A stretch of 64,000 nt of DNA from Sabellastarte sp. h YS-2021 (GCA_964017235.1 OZ024931.1:104364221-104428220); one strand, 5' to 3'; positions 1 through 9,841 are shown, numbered from the stretch's first letter. Notes: a model not told the origin generated them from the sequence alone. Numbers and translations are program-made.

Positions 1-1210
1 TTTAGTTCTAAGAAGTTTATGTGCAACTTGCTTTCGGGCACTGACCAAGTACCGCTTGCTGTGAAGTCGCCTAAGTGAGCACCCCAGCCTTCTTTTGAGG
101 CGTCTGTAAAGATTTGAACTGCGTGTCGCAGGGGGTGTAAGGGCTGACCCTTTAGGACATTTTCCTCTTGGGTCCACCACTGCAGGTACTGGTGGAGAGA
201 CCTCGGAATTGGGATCTCCTTTTCCAGAGATTCTGGGACTCTCCAGTGCTTCTTGAGGTGCCACTGAATAGGTCTCATGTGCAGTCTGCCTAGGGGCACC
301 TGTTTTTCTGTCGCAGTGAGAAGACCTATAAGAGACATGAAAGTTCTCACTCGGCAATATCTGGTCTGTAAAAGCACTGTTATCTTTTGTTGAAGGGCTT
401 CCCAACGGTTTTGAGTAGGCCTGACTACTCCGTTGAGTAGGTCGTACTGGTAGCCTACGAAGTCGAAGACTTGCTGGGGTTCCAGTTCTGACTTTTGCAT
501 GTTTACCATCCAGCCCAACTCCTGGCAAAGGGCTAGGAGGGACTGAGTTCCCTGGTGGCAAGATTCTTTGGTAGGGGCTCGAATCAACCAGTCGTCTAGG
601 TACTGGTGGATTCTTATACCCTGTGACTGAGCCATTAACTTGACCTCTTTGACCACACCAGTGAACTCCATGGGAGCTGTTGACAGGCCAAAGGGAAGTG
701 CCCGAAACTGGTACGACTGGTTCTGAAAGTGGAACCTGAGGAATTTTCGGGATGTGAAGTGAATTGGAATGTGAAAGTAGGCGTCGCTGAAATCTAGCGA
801 TGTCACCCACTCCTCTTGTTGTAGAGAGGTCCTGATTGTCTCTGGAGTCTCCATTTTGAATGTTTTTACGGATAAAAACTGATTTAGAGTACTGAGATCC
901 AAGATCGGCCGCCACTTGTGGTTCGGCTTTGGGACAATGAACAGTCTGTTGAAAAAGGCTAGTGAGGTTTGAACCCTGACCCTCTCTACTGCCTTTTTCT
1001 CGATCAGAGCTTGTACAGCTTCTTGCAAGTGGGAGTCTCTGATGGGGTTTGCATAGCCACTTATTATCAGGGGATCCCTTACCAAGGGAGGTCTGACTTT
1101 GAAGGGGAGAACATAACCCTCCTTTAAAATGGACACTACTTTGGGGTTTGCACCTTTGTGAGCCCATATTTCCCAAAAACTCTGAAGACGTCCCCCCACT
1201 GGTTGGACAC
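1..1210 (-). CDS. reverse transcriptase-RNase H of DIRS copy D (partial)
   Basis: The minus-strand frame begins with PVGGRL and contains VPKPNHKWRPILDLS, the RT block FKMETPETIRTSLQ, DAYFHIPIH, the catalytic HQYLDDWL, and MSLIGLLTATEKQ at the thumb. RNase H then begins with IFTDASKEGWGAHL, and the frame leaves the window at the left edge within the ESKLHINFLELK block. All these blocks match the DIRS-type pol in B1 and B2 closely. The frame is open through the visible part. Expected role: synthesis of element cDNA. Confidence 0.85.
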
Positions 1211-1479
1211 TTGCAACATTGGGGACATTTGGAACATTTGGAGCAGAAACAAAGTGACCGACAAAAGAAGCACTTTTCACACACTTTATTTGACTTTTGA
1301 TCTTTGATTTTGGCCTTACGTCTTTCTTTTGTGACTGCCACCTTGTTACAGTAGGTACACAACATACAACATGATAAGAAACATTTGTTGGAACAGATAC
1401 AAAAGAGTTTCTTGTTACGACACTTTTCACAGAACTGACTGGCCGGGCCACCGGCACCGGACTTGACTTGCAGTAATTG
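1205..1479 (-). CDS. cysteine-rich segment after gag, copy D
   Basis: Directly after the gag-like terminator and in the same frame is a segment dense in cysteine, with CxxC pairs, a KERRK basic patch and the block CEKCFFCRSLCFCSKC. Copies B1 and B2 have the same arrangement with the matching block (C)ERCFLCxSxxxCKSC. It overlaps the start of the RT frame, which is one base offset. The spacing suggests two or more zinc-binding units. I do not recognise a named family, and whether it is made as a protein is unknown. Confidence 0.5.
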
Positions 1480-3435
1480 TCATTTATACTGTGTCTTCTC
1501 ATGAGCCATCTTGGTACCACGTCCGGGCTGACCACCCCGGCCTCTATTGTGGGAACCAAACGCTTTCCAAGCTGGTAGTTCCTTTCCGGCTTGAGAAGTT
1601 GTTTTAGCAGTGTCTTGAGGTTTCCAACCAGTACTGTAGGGTTGGTATCTCTGTTTTCTGCCTCTACCGGCGAACCCCCCGCGGCCCGGGCCGGGCTGGG
1701 AAGTACGTCGGGAAGCTTCTGATTGGTTTATTTCATCCTCAGCTTTTCTAATAGCAGCATCTGGAAATAACCCATATCCATTCAGGGGGCAATTTCTCAA
1801 GGAATTGAAAGTATCTGGTTTAATCCCCGGTTTCACAGCTTCCAAGTATGAATCCCTACGGAGTAGGGTCAAATTCGCCATCTGCACAAATGTAAAGTCT
1901 GCCAAATGTTGTAGAGATTTACCCATGGCGAAACTGACATTCTGGTTAAATGAGGATAAATATAAAAGTTCATCCAATGCACCTTGAGCTTTGACAGAGG
2001 ACTTGCCTTTCTTAAGTTCACTTTGTAAAATATGCAATTGTTCTTGGAAGGCATCCTGTATTTTGGTAATACAGCGATTAAACCCCGCTGACTGGTTGCA
2101 AATATATGAAGACTCTTTTGCTGCTTTCTCCCACTTACGCATAGTGTCTTGTGATAGTGGGCGGGATGGAGGCTGAGGAGATGTAGAAGATATGGTTGAA
2201 ATCCTGGGGAATGAACTATTGATCTTCGCCGCATCATTTGGCCAAGAATTCACCGATTTACCCGGCCTAGTTGGATCTGTAGGCTCCGCTGGGTGTATCC
2301 CATACCATCTGTTCTGGGATTTGGGGGGTCTGAGGAATTGGTCCACATGCAGGCCACCTGGATCACTAGATTTTGAAGGATATCCTTCTATCAGTACAAG
2401 GTTTAGAGTTTCTAGTTTTCGGCACAACCAATCTTCCGGTGGAAGATCCACAGAAATCTTGCCCACAGGCTGAGAACGGTGACCTGCCCAAGGATTATCA
2501 GTGCGGGATTGCGGAGAAAACTCCAGGTCAGGAATGTGTGTCCATCCCATGAACGCGCGGACGCCTCTCACAGTCTCGCAGTAATTTTGATCTTCACTGA
2601 GGACCCGGTCCGGGTCTGAGGTTTCCAAGTCTGGGGATTCCTCTGCGTCAGATAACTCACCCTCTTCACATGTTTCCTGAGGATTGACATCGCGGAAGGT
2701 GACCGGCCCGGAGCCGGAAGAAGGTTGTTGAAATGCAGATTGAGAGGAAGCAGACATAGCAGCTGACGAAACAGTAGCCACCGGAGCAGGGTGTTTAAAC
2801 ATAGGTTCTGCTTCCGGGTAGAGGTTTTGAAGTGGAGATTGTCTGTCAGCAAAGGAAACATCCTGATCTCTAGGCTCATCCGGGCCAACAGCCGGGCCGG
2901 CTGGGCCGGAAGAAGCCGAAGTAGAGACAAAAAAGGGTGTCTGGGAAAGAGCACCTGCTGGAGCAGCATGAGAGACCGGTACTTTGACCGGAGAAAATGT
3001 TGGATTTTGTTGCACAGAAGGTGAGGAGCGATGTCCTAAAGTAATAAGTGCCTCAAGCCTGGCCATACGAGTGGCCCACTTTTCGTCCAGTTCTTGAAGA
3101 TCTTTCTTAAACTGAGGCACAGGAAGGGACAAATCCGGAGCAGAAGAAACAGAAACAGCAGGTTCTTGTTCTGGCTGGGTATCAAGTACTACCACAGAAG
3201 ACGGATCGACTAACACCTCCTTTGCTTTAGCCTTTTCCTTTCTGAGTTTATAGGTAGGGGTACTTAACTTGAGCACTTGCTCCGGGGTAAGGACACTGCA
3301 AAAGTCACACTGCAGATTTTGAACACAAGGGTCATCACCCTGTCCTTTCTCGCGACAATGCGTACACCTACTATGTTTGTCAAATGAAGCCATAATATGG
3401 CCACACGCACCCTTTTTCTGTCCTGGAGATGCCAT
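1480..3435 (-). CDS. gag-like protein of DIRS copy D
   Basis: Long open frame in the gag position of a DIRS element. I place the start at the Met followed by ASPGQKKGACGH, because copies B1 and B2 begin at the matching MSSPGQKRGSCGH; an upstream Met would add 12 residues. The N-terminus holds a Cys/His motif of the form CGHxMAxFDxHxxCxxCRxK, then DPC and CxxC, as in all other copies here. A Ser/Pro-rich low-complexity stretch follows, then a conserved block (SYMGW-like, VDLPPEDWLCRKL, EGYPSKSS) and a Gly/Arg/Lys-rich C-terminus that could bind nucleic acid. The role as a nucleocapsid-like protein is inferred from position and composition. It ends at a UGA shared in position with B1 and B2. 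Confidence 0.8.
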   Translation of the reverse strand: MASPGQKKGACGHIMASFDKHSRCTHCREKGQGDDPCVQNLQCDFCSVLTPEQVLKLSTPTYKLRKEKAKAKEVLVDPSSVVVLDTQPEQEPAVSVSSAPDLSLPVPQFKKDLQELDEKWATRMARLEALITLGHRSSPSVQQNPTFSPVKVPVSHAAPAGALSQTPFFVSTSASSGPAGPAVGPDEPRDQDVSFADRQSPLQNLYPEAEPMFKHPAPVATVSSAAMSASSQSAFQQPSSGSGPVTFRDVNPQETCEEGELSDAEESPDLETSDPDRVLSEDQNYCETVRGVRAFMGWTHIPDLEFSPQSRTDNPWAGHRSQPVGKISVDLPPEDWLCRKLETLNLVLIEGYPSKSSDPGGLHVDQFLRPPKSQNRWYGIHPAEPTDPTRPGKSVNSWPNDAAKINSSFPRISTISSTSPQPPSRPLSQDTMRKWEKAAKESSYICNQSAGFNRCITKIQDAFQEQLHILQSELKKGKSSVKAQGALDELLYLSSFNQNVSFAMGKSLQHLADFTFVQMANLTLLRRDSYLEAVKPGIKPDTFNSLRNCPLNGYGLFPDAAIRKAEDEINQSEASRRTSQPGPGRGGFAGRGRKQRYQPYSTGWKPQDTAKTTSQAGKELPAWKAFGSHNRGRGGQPGRGTKMAHEKTQYK

Positions 3436-3540
3436 GATAGAAAAGTCAACTAATGGCAACAATTCCGACACAAATTAAACAGATATAACACAAATATAAA
3501 ACCAAAAGGTTCACAGATAAAAATCCACAACTTTAAATAT

Positions 3541-3742
3541 CGCGCCAAACGAAAAAGATGCTATGACGTCACGTCCCTCTGGCGAGTGAGGCAGGAACTA
3601 GGCCACCTGGCGAGTGGATTGTAGTGTGCCGGTCCTGCCGGGGGTGAAACCCGGGACGTCTTTTTCTTTTGTTTGGCGGGACCGGCTGGCGCCGGGCTAT
3701 AGCTATCGTCTGGTAGGTAAGATGTATTAACGCAATGAAAAA
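3541..3742 (-). repeat. 5' terminal repeat of DIRS copy D
   Basis: The repeat contains CGCGCCAAACGAAAAAGATG, the octamer TGACGTCA (3564-3571), and an opposing GACGTC-TTTTTC / GTTTGGCG arm about 100 bases away, so each terminal repeat has its own internal inverted repeat. It ends near GATGTATTAACGCAAT, matching the outer edge of the B1, B2 and B3 repeats. It is also where a promoter for the element would be expected (inference). Confidence 0.75.
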
Positions 3743-5500
3743 TCAAGTTTAAGAAATCATCTGTCCATAGCCGTTGCCAAGTCCAGTACCACGGAGACAC
3801 TGGATAGAGTGTATGCTAAGGTGGGAATGCCTTGTGGAAGAGATATGATTTTAACCTTTTCCTGAAACAGGTGAGAGTTGGGGCAGAACGTACCTCATTA
3901 GGCAAATGATTCCAGACTGTGGGGGCATCAAAAGCAAAGCTGTGGCCAAAGTGATTTTTGGATTTATGTACAGATGGACAGAATTGAGGAACCTCCAGGA
4001 ACCTTTTATCTGGATGGTTGTATCTTGTACTATATCTTCCGCAACGAGTGGGCAGAAGAGGACCAAAGTAACTGGGATGACCACTGTGAAGAAACTTATA
4101 AACTAGAGTGGCAGTTTTGAAGATACAGCGAGATTCAACTGGGAGCCAATGGAGTCGTTTGAGAATAGGAGATGCCCGCGTGTATTTGTTACAGTTTGTG
4201 ACAATCCTGGCAAGTGTATTTTGAATACACTGTAGTTTACGCATATTGAGACTGGACAGACTCCTGAAGAGAGAGTTGCAGTAATCAAGGCGACTGCTCA
4301 CCAAGGCATTAGCTGCCAGGATAGCAGCCTCATCAGTCAAGTGCTTTCTAACCCGCCTGAGATCACGAATTTGAATGAAGCATGTCTTACAAATATTGCG
4401 GACATGGTTAGCAAAGGAAAAATTAGCATCAAACCAGACACCAAGGTTCTTAACAACAACTGCAGGATGCATGAAATTACCAAATATCTTAACTGGGAGA
4501 TAGGGATATAATTTCTTGAGTTGTGCATGGGATCCAAAGATGATAAACTCTGTTTTGTCAGGATTTAGTTTGAGCATACTTGACGACATCCATTTTTGAA
4601 CATCCAGAAGACAAGAATTCAGTTTGTTAAAAGCCAGGGCTGCATTTTTGTGAGAGATATGAATAAACAACTGCGTGTCGTCTGCATAAAAGTGGTATTT
4701 GATGTCAGGATGCATTCCAATAACCTTACTCAAAGGAGTGGTGTATAAGGAGAACAGCAGAGGACCAAGGACGGAGCCTTGTGGTACTCCAAACAACAGC
4801 TCATGCAAATCAGAGAGGGTTGACCCAATTTTAATTGCCTGGAAACGGTGGCTGAGATAGGACGTGAACCACTTCAAGGCTGTGCCAGACACACCAAACC
4901 ATGATTTAAGACAATTAAGAAGAGTCGGGTGGTCAATTGTGTCGAACGCAGCTGACAGATCCAGTAAGACCAATGCAGTAGGCTCGCCCCGTGATAGTGA
5001 GAGATGGATCTCATTTTTGATAAGCAGCAGGGCGGTTTCTGTGGAGTGACCACTTTTGTATGCAGATTGCCTAGGATTATCAAGATTGTTACTATTGATA
5101 TGTTGCATGAGCTGTTTAACAACTACACGCTCCACCAATTTTGACATGAAACATAGTCCTGATACCGGTCGATAATTTTGCAAATCCTCATTTGGAAGTG
5201 ATGCTTTCTTAATGAGAGGAGTGACAACTGCCTTCTTGAATTTTTGAGAAAATACACCCTCAGCCAATGACAGATTGACAAGTTTTGTAATTGACGGGAG
5301 TAAAATTTCCACACAATCTTTCAAAAGAAAAGTAGGGACTGGATCTAAAAGACATGATTTTGTAGGGGAATTTTTGATGATTTTTAGTACCTCGTCCTCC
5401 GAGACCTCATTGAAGGAAGGTAGGTTGGGAGGTGTACACGTGGGTGATATGACTGTTGCCGAAGAGGCTGTGAACATAATCACAGGTTACTCTCCAATTT
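3743..5500 (-). mobile_element. 5'-truncated non-LTR retrotransposon (CR1/L2-like LINE 1)
   Basis: Minus-strand LINE keeping the reverse transcriptase and part of the 3' noncoding tail, with no endonuclease domain. At its 5' side (about 5500) the sequence switches directly to a plus-strand DIRS recombinase, so it was inserted into copy C with 5' truncation, the usual result of target-primed reverse transcription. At its 3' side DIRS copy D interrupts the tail. A related LINE is at 25275-35024 and a related 3' fragment at 7450-7985. Confidence 0.8.
3816..5483 (-). CDS. LINE reverse transcriptase (555 aa, open)
   Basis: RNA-directed DNA polymerase of a CR1/L2-like LINE (Jockey superfamily by motif style). 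Motifs in order: finger region YRPVSGLCFMSKLVERVV (about residue 105); motif A LLDLSAAFDTIDH (about 173); motif B GVPQGSVLGPLLFSLYT (about 233); catalytic motif C HFYADDTQLF (about 265); motif D KTEFIIFGS; motif E NLGVWFDANF. The C-terminal region has LHWLPVESRCIFKTATLVYKF and ends in TCFRKRLKSYLFHKAF, typical of this clade. The frame is open from the linker to the normal C-terminus, so this is a fairly young copy. The start Met is only the first in frame; the real protein would begin further 5' in the lost endonuclease region. Confidence 0.85.
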   Translation of the reverse strand: MIMFTASSATVISPTCTPPNLPSFNEVSEDEVLKIIKNSPTKSCLLDPVPTFLLKDCVEILLPSITKLVNLSLAEGVFSQKFKKAVVTPLIKKASLPNEDLQNYRPVSGLCFMSKLVERVVVKQLMQHINSNNLDNPRQSAYKSGHSTETALLLIKNEIHLSLSRGEPTALVLLDLSAAFDTIDHPTLLNCLKSWFGVSGTALKWFTSYLSHRFQAIKIGSTLSDLHELLFGVPQGSVLGPLLFSLYTTPLSKVIGMHPDIKYHFYADDTQLFIHISHKNAALAFNKLNSCLLDVQKWMSSSMLKLNPDKTEFIIFGSHAQLKKLYPYLPVKIFGNFMHPAVVVKNLGVWFDANFSFANHVRNICKTCFIQIRDLRRVRKHLTDEAAILAANALVSSRLDYCNSLFRSLSSLNMRKLQCIQNTLARIVTNCNKYTRASPILKRLHWLPVESRCIFKTATLVYKFLHSGHPSYFGPLLPTRCGRYSTRYNHPDKRFLEVPQFCPSVHKSKNHFGHSFAFDAPTVWNHLPNEVRSAPTLTCFRKRLKSYLFHKAFPP

Positions 5501-5504
5501 TCAC

Positions 5505-6326
5505 AGGGATCGTCCAAAAAGTTCCAGGAATCTTCCAAAATGGAACCTTTCTGTTGTTCTCAATGAGCTCACAAAAGCGCCCTTGAGCCTATGAAAGACA
5601 CAGACCTCAAACATCTTACTCTCAAAACTGCTTTCTTGCTAGCTTTGGCCTCCGGCAAGCGCCGCAGCGAAATCCATGCCTGGGTTGCAAACAAAGTATC
5701 TAATCTAGGCCAATGGGAAAAGGTTGCCTTGTTCCCTTCTTCTGACTTCATAGCCAAAACCAACTAGCAAGAGAAGGTTCTCAAAGTGTGTCTCCGGTGA
5801 CTATTCCTACTTTGACTACCATTGTAGATAGACAATTCAAAGAAGACAGGACCTTGTGTCCGGTGCGGGCCCTGAGGTACTATTTGGATCGAACCAAAGA
5901 TCTGAGAGGTTTCAATCCCTCCTTTTTATCTCCTTCAAGAAAGGACATACTTCAGACATCAGACCCACTACTCTCTCTTCTTGGTTGAAAGAAACCATTC
6001 TACTTTGTAACAAGCAGACCAACAAGCCTTGGACTTGGTCCAAGTTAAAGCGCATTACATTCGGGCCTTCGCAGCCTCTAAGGCTTTTTACGGTGGGATA
6101 TCGGTGGACCAAATCATGCAAGCCAGTCACTGGAAAGCTCACAACACATTTACAAATTTTTACCTAAAAGACCTTACTTGGTCAGACAACGACAACAATA
6201 TGTATCTGGGACCAGTGGTGGTGGCACAACAAGTCCTAAATCCTACCCCTCAGACCAGGTATCCTCGGAAAGAAAAGAGGGGGGGGGGGGGGGGCACATC
6301 TGCTACAACCAAGTCTTCTGGAGTCT
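5505..6326 (+). pseudogene. tyrosine recombinase part of DIRS fragment C
   Basis: Recombinase-like residues are recognisable along this stretch: the SGKRRSEIHAW block (the conserved Arg of the R-HxxR-Y set), LCPVRALRYYLDRT, HYIRAFAASKAF (the HxxR motif), ASHWKAHNTFTNFYLKD (His/Trp and the expected nucleophilic Tyr), and GPVVVAQQV near the end. The same blocks appear in A, B1 and B2. In DIRS elements this enzyme integrates a circular DNA intermediate. Broken copy. Confidence 0.75.
6267..6294 (+). other. polypurine tract of DIRS fragment C
   Basis: A 28-base all-purine run that ends in 16 G, next to the recombinase end. A tract of the same design and place is present in B1, B2, B3 and B4. It resembles the plus-strand primer tract of LTR retroelements. 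Its function here is inference. Confidence 0.5.
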
Positions 6327-6384
6327 AATCCCAGGGTCTAGGTATAGGTTTACCTCTCAAGATGTTATGGGTAAGGTCATTTTT

Positions 6385-6870
6385 TTTATTTTAGTTTATC
6401 AAGAATATATGTATTTATTTATTTTATTTATTTCTCGTACTCATGGTACAAAATTGCAACAGTACAAATAAACACGCACAAAAAAGAACATACAGTTTGC
6501 ACAATGCAACATATATGTACAAAAAGAAAATTAAGCAAAGTACATGCCGAGTAAATTTAGGTACTCATTGACAACACATAAACTGAAGAATATCGTTACA
6601 TTCTTGGTATGTAAAATAAGGGTGATCATAGTCTCTCAAATATAGAGTATCACGAATTAGACCTGAAATGATATTTTCACTGTGATCTACAAGAGGGCAT
6701 CTTAAAATTTTCTTAAATTTACCATAGAGATCGGAGTCACACTTTACATTAAACTTTTGGCTAAGAAACTGCAGAGTCTTACTTGCTGCTGAGCCACTTC
6801 CCTGTAGAGCCAGATTACCACATATTCCAACTTTTATATAATCAGATGTGAAATTCATGTTCATAAATTT
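6385..6870 (-). mobile_element. probable LINE 3' fragment inside DIRS fragment C
   Basis: Read on the minus strand there is a 99-residue frame (6565-6864), then a noncoding tail and a terminal run built from AAATAAAT units (about 6411-6437), the layout of a LINE 3' end. The frame (QFLSQKFNVKC, ILRCPLVDHSENIISGLIRD, YFTYQECNDILQFMCCQ at the end) is not a family I recognise. It interrupts the 3' noncoding region of fragment C. The LINE assignment rests mainly on the A-rich repeat tail. Confidence 0.4.
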
Positions 6871-7239
6871 TAAAAACCTAAGGACTTATGAAGTTGTCAT
6901 TAATCTCATATTCGGTGGCAAAAATTTATGAGAATTCCAACCATTGGGCTGGTTTTTTACTCGTGGATGGGGCCCTAAGGGCCCTTACTCTTCTAAACTG
7001 AGCACAGCTGCACTTCTCTCCTACAATCAAAACATCTTGACAGTTTTAGCACTGTCATTCATTCTATTCAGGTTTTTGGCGCTTTACAGGCCTGGTCTTC
7101 GGGATTGGGGTACTGTAAACAGGACTCAGACTGGTATTTCTAAACATTCATTCTAATCTATTACTTCAAAATCTACGAAAAATTGACATATGTTCCAGTC
7201 TCAGCTGTAATCCCTCCACCGTGCGGTTGGATTCAGCAT

Positions 7240-7440
7240 TCAGTCACACATGGTAAGCTATTGTAGCGCAATAAAATTGAAAATTTTAATTACTTAAATG
7301 GAGCTTTTATAAGGCCAATAATAAATGTTTTCTTAGACATTGGCCTGATGCCTTGTGGCCATCCGAGAACAGCATTCAGTCCCACATGGTAAGCTTGTAG
7401 CTTATAAAAGCTACATTTAAGTAATTAAAATTTTCAAGTT
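7240..7440. repeat. inverted terminal structure of DIRS fragment C
   Basis: About 45 bases near 7268-7312 (AATTGAAAATTTTAATTAC, then TTAAATGGAGCTTTTATAAG) reappear inverted at about 7395-7440. CACATGGTAAGC occurs twice (about 7247 and 7388). Families A and A2 have the same layout at their 3' ends with different sequence, which is the inverted-terminal plus internal-complementary arrangement of DIRS elements. Confidence 0.6.
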
Positions 7441-7449
7441 AACATTAAT

Positions 7450-7985
7450 CCGAGGACATAGCCAGGTCATACCAAGGAGACACAGGGTGACAAGGGAGGC
7501 TATGGCGGATACTTAGGCCTTTGGAAACAGGTAAGTTTTAAGCTTCTTTCTGAAGGAGTCAACTGATGCTGCACTGCGCCCATCATGAGGGAGTTCATTA
7601 CAGATCTTAGGAGCATCAAAGGCAAAGCATCAAAATATGTTTGACTGACTTGAGGACTGATGAGTGGAAAGGAGGAACAGTAAGGTATTGATGATATGGG
7701 TGACTACGCCTGGTACTATAGCAACAATTGCTGAGAGACAAAAATGGTTGAAAATAGGAAGGAGAAGCACTATGTAGAAATTTATAAACTAGTGTTGCAG
7801 TTTTGAACATGCATCTATACTTAACGGGCAGCCAGTGGAGTTGCTTCAGAATGGGTGTAACATGAGCATACGTTCTATGATTTGTAACAATACGAGCACC
7901 TATTATTTTCTCCAGTAGCTTTACATAGGTTACACTGTCTATTATGAAAGTCATCTGACCTTTATACTGTTTCACCATTTCTATA
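7450..7985 (-). mobile_element. LINE 3' fragment (CR1/L2-like)
   Basis: The minus-strand frame at 7616-7978 carries the RT C-terminal blocks ARIVTNHRTYAHVTPILKQ, LHWLPVKYRCMFKTATLVYK and FLHSASPSYFQPFL, which align with LINE 1 at 3816-4290. The downstream part continues into the LINE C-terminus and tail in other frames. It is a 5'-truncated, decayed copy ending about 70 bases before the first polycystin exon. Confidence 0.75.
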
Positions 7986-8057
7986 TCTCAAAGTTTTCAA
8001 TGCTATTTCCCTGGGCTGTGGGATATGGGCATCTTTGATGCTATTTTTGTTTGTCAG

Positions 8058-8229
8058 ATTGTGACTCGTAAGAATTTCTTCAACTGGCTGAAGGATGTGC
8101 ATGCCACCAGCCTGCGGGCTGCTGAGTGGTACAACAATGACCAGCCCTTCTACCAGAGAGGCATGGCCACTGACCGTGTTAGCAGAATCATGGGCTTTGC
8201 TACGCTCCGACAGCTTAGGGTCAAGAGAA
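8058..8229 (+). CDS. polycystin-1-like channel, visible exon 1 (polycystin domain start)
   Basis: First recognisable exon of a plus-strand polycystin-family gene. A TTTTTGTTTGTCAG acceptor precedes it and GTGAGT follows; 172 bases, ending in phase 1. It encodes NFFNWLKDVHATSL ... YQRGMATDRVSRIMGFATLRQLRVKR, the start of the extracellular polycystin (TOP) domain between S1 and S2; the GxxxLRQLRV block is the hallmark. Later exons fit PKD1-like (PKD1L2/PKDREJ-type) proteins better than PKD2. Exons for S1 and the large ectodomain are not seen in 1-8057, which is filled with retroelements, so they probably lie left of the window. Confidence 0.88.
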
Positions 8230-8659
8230 GTGAGTAGAGGCAGTTTTTATGGTATTGACCCCATTGGGTTTTAGTATTCCTGTTGCTCTTAGAATGGTTT
8301 AATTACTTTACTGTATTACTATTGGTAAAATTTTTTTGTTTTAATGTCCATCAAAAGTGAATGAACACTTGAACTGTTTCATGCTTTTTCTGATAAGACA
8401 TTTAAACGCCTGTCATATAAGATAATTTTGCAGGAAGAATCACTTTACATTGTTGCTTTGTACAGAAATTATTTGCATCAAAATGTAATTATTGTATCAA
8501 TATCTATCAGTGAATGTTGTGATAAGAAGTTCTCAATCATTTTTAAAACTGACATTTTCTGTGTGTATGTGGCAGATTTTGTTATAGCTGTGTTATTACT
8601 TTGATCATTGTTAGGCTGAAAATGTGTTTTTTTTGCAAGTATGTGGGTGTATGTTGCAG
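8230..8659 (+). other. intron between visible exons 1 and 2
   Basis: 430 bases, A/T-rich, GT-AG. I see no mobile element or other feature in it. Confidence 0.8.
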
Positions 8660-8772
8660 ATCTGTGTATGACTCTGAAGGACCTGCGGGACACTACACAG
8701 AAATGTAACAAGCCATACAGCTTGCTGGATGAAGACGAGGAGGACTACGCAATCAAGTGGAAGCCCATACAG
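8660..8772 (+). CDS. polycystin-1-like channel, visible exon 2
   Basis: 113 bases between ATGTTGCAG and GTCAGTG, ending in phase 0. Its first two bases complete an Asn codon split with exon 1, giving LRVKRNLCM, which matches the LRQLRVRNxxC region of polycystins. The rest, TLKDLRDTTQKCNKPYSLLD and the acidic EDEEDYAIKWKPIQ, corresponds to the variable part of the polycystin domain, with cysteines that may form its disulfide. Confidence 0.88.
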
Positions 8773-9653
8773 GTCAGTGATGTCATCACAAAGTATAGGT
8801 GTGATATGTCTGAGTAAATCCACAAGACACTGAAATTGTCTTAATAAGTCTTCATGTGACAAATGAAATGTGTGATAAGGAAACAGCATTACAGTGAAAT
8901 GGTCCCAGCCATGCTTAAAACAACAAATCTATGTGAATTAATGGTGTTTTATATATTTGAATAACATTCTTTATCTTTCTGAATTACTTCTTCTACAATA
9001 TTGTTTCTAGTTAATTTTACCAATCTCATAGGTTTCCTACCCAAAATAGTGTATTAATGTGTAGTGTTTATTGCTAAGCCATTGACTCACGTTCACTGGT
9101 GAGTTAATTCATTTATAAATGACCATATCATTCACGCTCCCGACAAATTGTTTTAACTCAAAGTTTACCGTTTATCTGTCAACACACTGCATTTAATTCA
9201 ATGCTGTTCTTTACCTTGAATTTAACTGAACTTAACATTCCAGTCCAGTTACTACTACTACAAAGTTAATCACTTTACAAACAATAGTCAGTAGCTCTTT
9301 AAATTCTGGATGTTTTAATGACATGTCTGTTTTCTTGTAGTCCATTCCACTATATGGTTATTTTATCTGCTTGCAGCACTGAGTCATGAAAACGGTCTAT
9401 CAGAATAATTTAATTAAGTTCTATCAGAAGATAACAGAAGATAAGGGTTACTAGCGGTGTGAGTCTTATCACTTTAAACTCTCACTATTTCATCTGGGAA
9501 GATTTCTTTTCAATGTTGAATTCGGTCCTTTGGTTGGTTAATCAAAGTTATATACTGACATTGTTTGACAGCATAATAACAGAATGCACAATAATTTTTC
9601 AGTCAAATTACTTAATATATACAGCAGCCACTGGTGAATGTTTTATTTATCAG
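8773..9653 (+). other. intron between visible exons 2 and 3
   Basis: 881 bases, A/T-rich, with no coding similarity and no repeat that I recognise. It ends in a TTTTATTTATCAG acceptor. Confidence 0.8.
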
Positions 9654-9841
9654 GAAAACACACCCATGAACCACTCCAAACCTGAGTTCACCTACCGTAC
9701 AGGCTCTGAAATTGACACTTACCCATACTGGGGTAAACACGGCTTTTACAGCGGAGGGGGTTATGTGGTGGAGATGAGTGGCAGTCTAAAGAAAGTAGTG
9801 GAAAAGGTGGATGAACTGATGGAGGATGAGTGGGTGGACAA
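9654..9841 (+). CDS. polycystin-1-like channel, visible exon 3
   Basis: 188 bases, phase 0 to phase 2. It encodes FTYRTGSEIDTYPYWGKHG followed by FYSGGGYVVEM, the GxYSGGGY signature found across polycystin domains, then a charged helix (LKKVVEKVDELMEDEWVDK) as in the 'LxxLxxxxWLDxxTRAV' segment of PKD proteins. The donor is AA|GTACGT; using it gives the expected DKYTRAVF join with exon 4. Open reading continues past the donor to 9896, but that part has no family similarity. Confidence 0.88.

Larger units (their letters stand above)
1..3742 (-). mobile_element. DIRS-type retroelement copy D, 5' part
   Basis: Tyrosine-recombinase (DIRS) retroelement read on the minus strand. In order from its 5' side are a terminal repeat (about 3541-3742), a gag-like frame, a cysteine-rich segment and an RT-RNase H frame. 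The rest of RNase H, the recombinase and the 3' terminus lie beyond the left window edge. No break is evident in the visible part, so it looks whole and probably young. Its terminal repeat is related to but clearly different from those of the B copies, so I treat it as a sister subfamily. It sits in the 3' noncoding tail of the LINE at 3743-5500, whose tail resembles that of the 32-35 kb LINE up to the point where the DIRS terminus starts. Confidence 0.85.
5501..7440 (+). mobile_element. DIRS-type retroelement fragment C (3' half)
   Basis: Plus-strand remnant with the recombinase part, a polypurine tract (6267-6294), a 3' noncoding region interrupted by a minus-strand LINE-like fragment (about 6385-6870), and a terminal inverted structure at 7240-7440. 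The 5' half is replaced by LINE 1. Its termini (CACATGGTAAGC) differ from families A and B, so it is a third family. Broken and old. It lies 5' of the first visible polycystin exon, presumably in an intron of that gene. Confidence 0.7.

Noticed and set aside
6944-7156. 70-codon plus frame before the first polycystin exon
   Set aside because: It lies in the 3' noncoding region of DIRS fragment C and has no polycystin or other motif.
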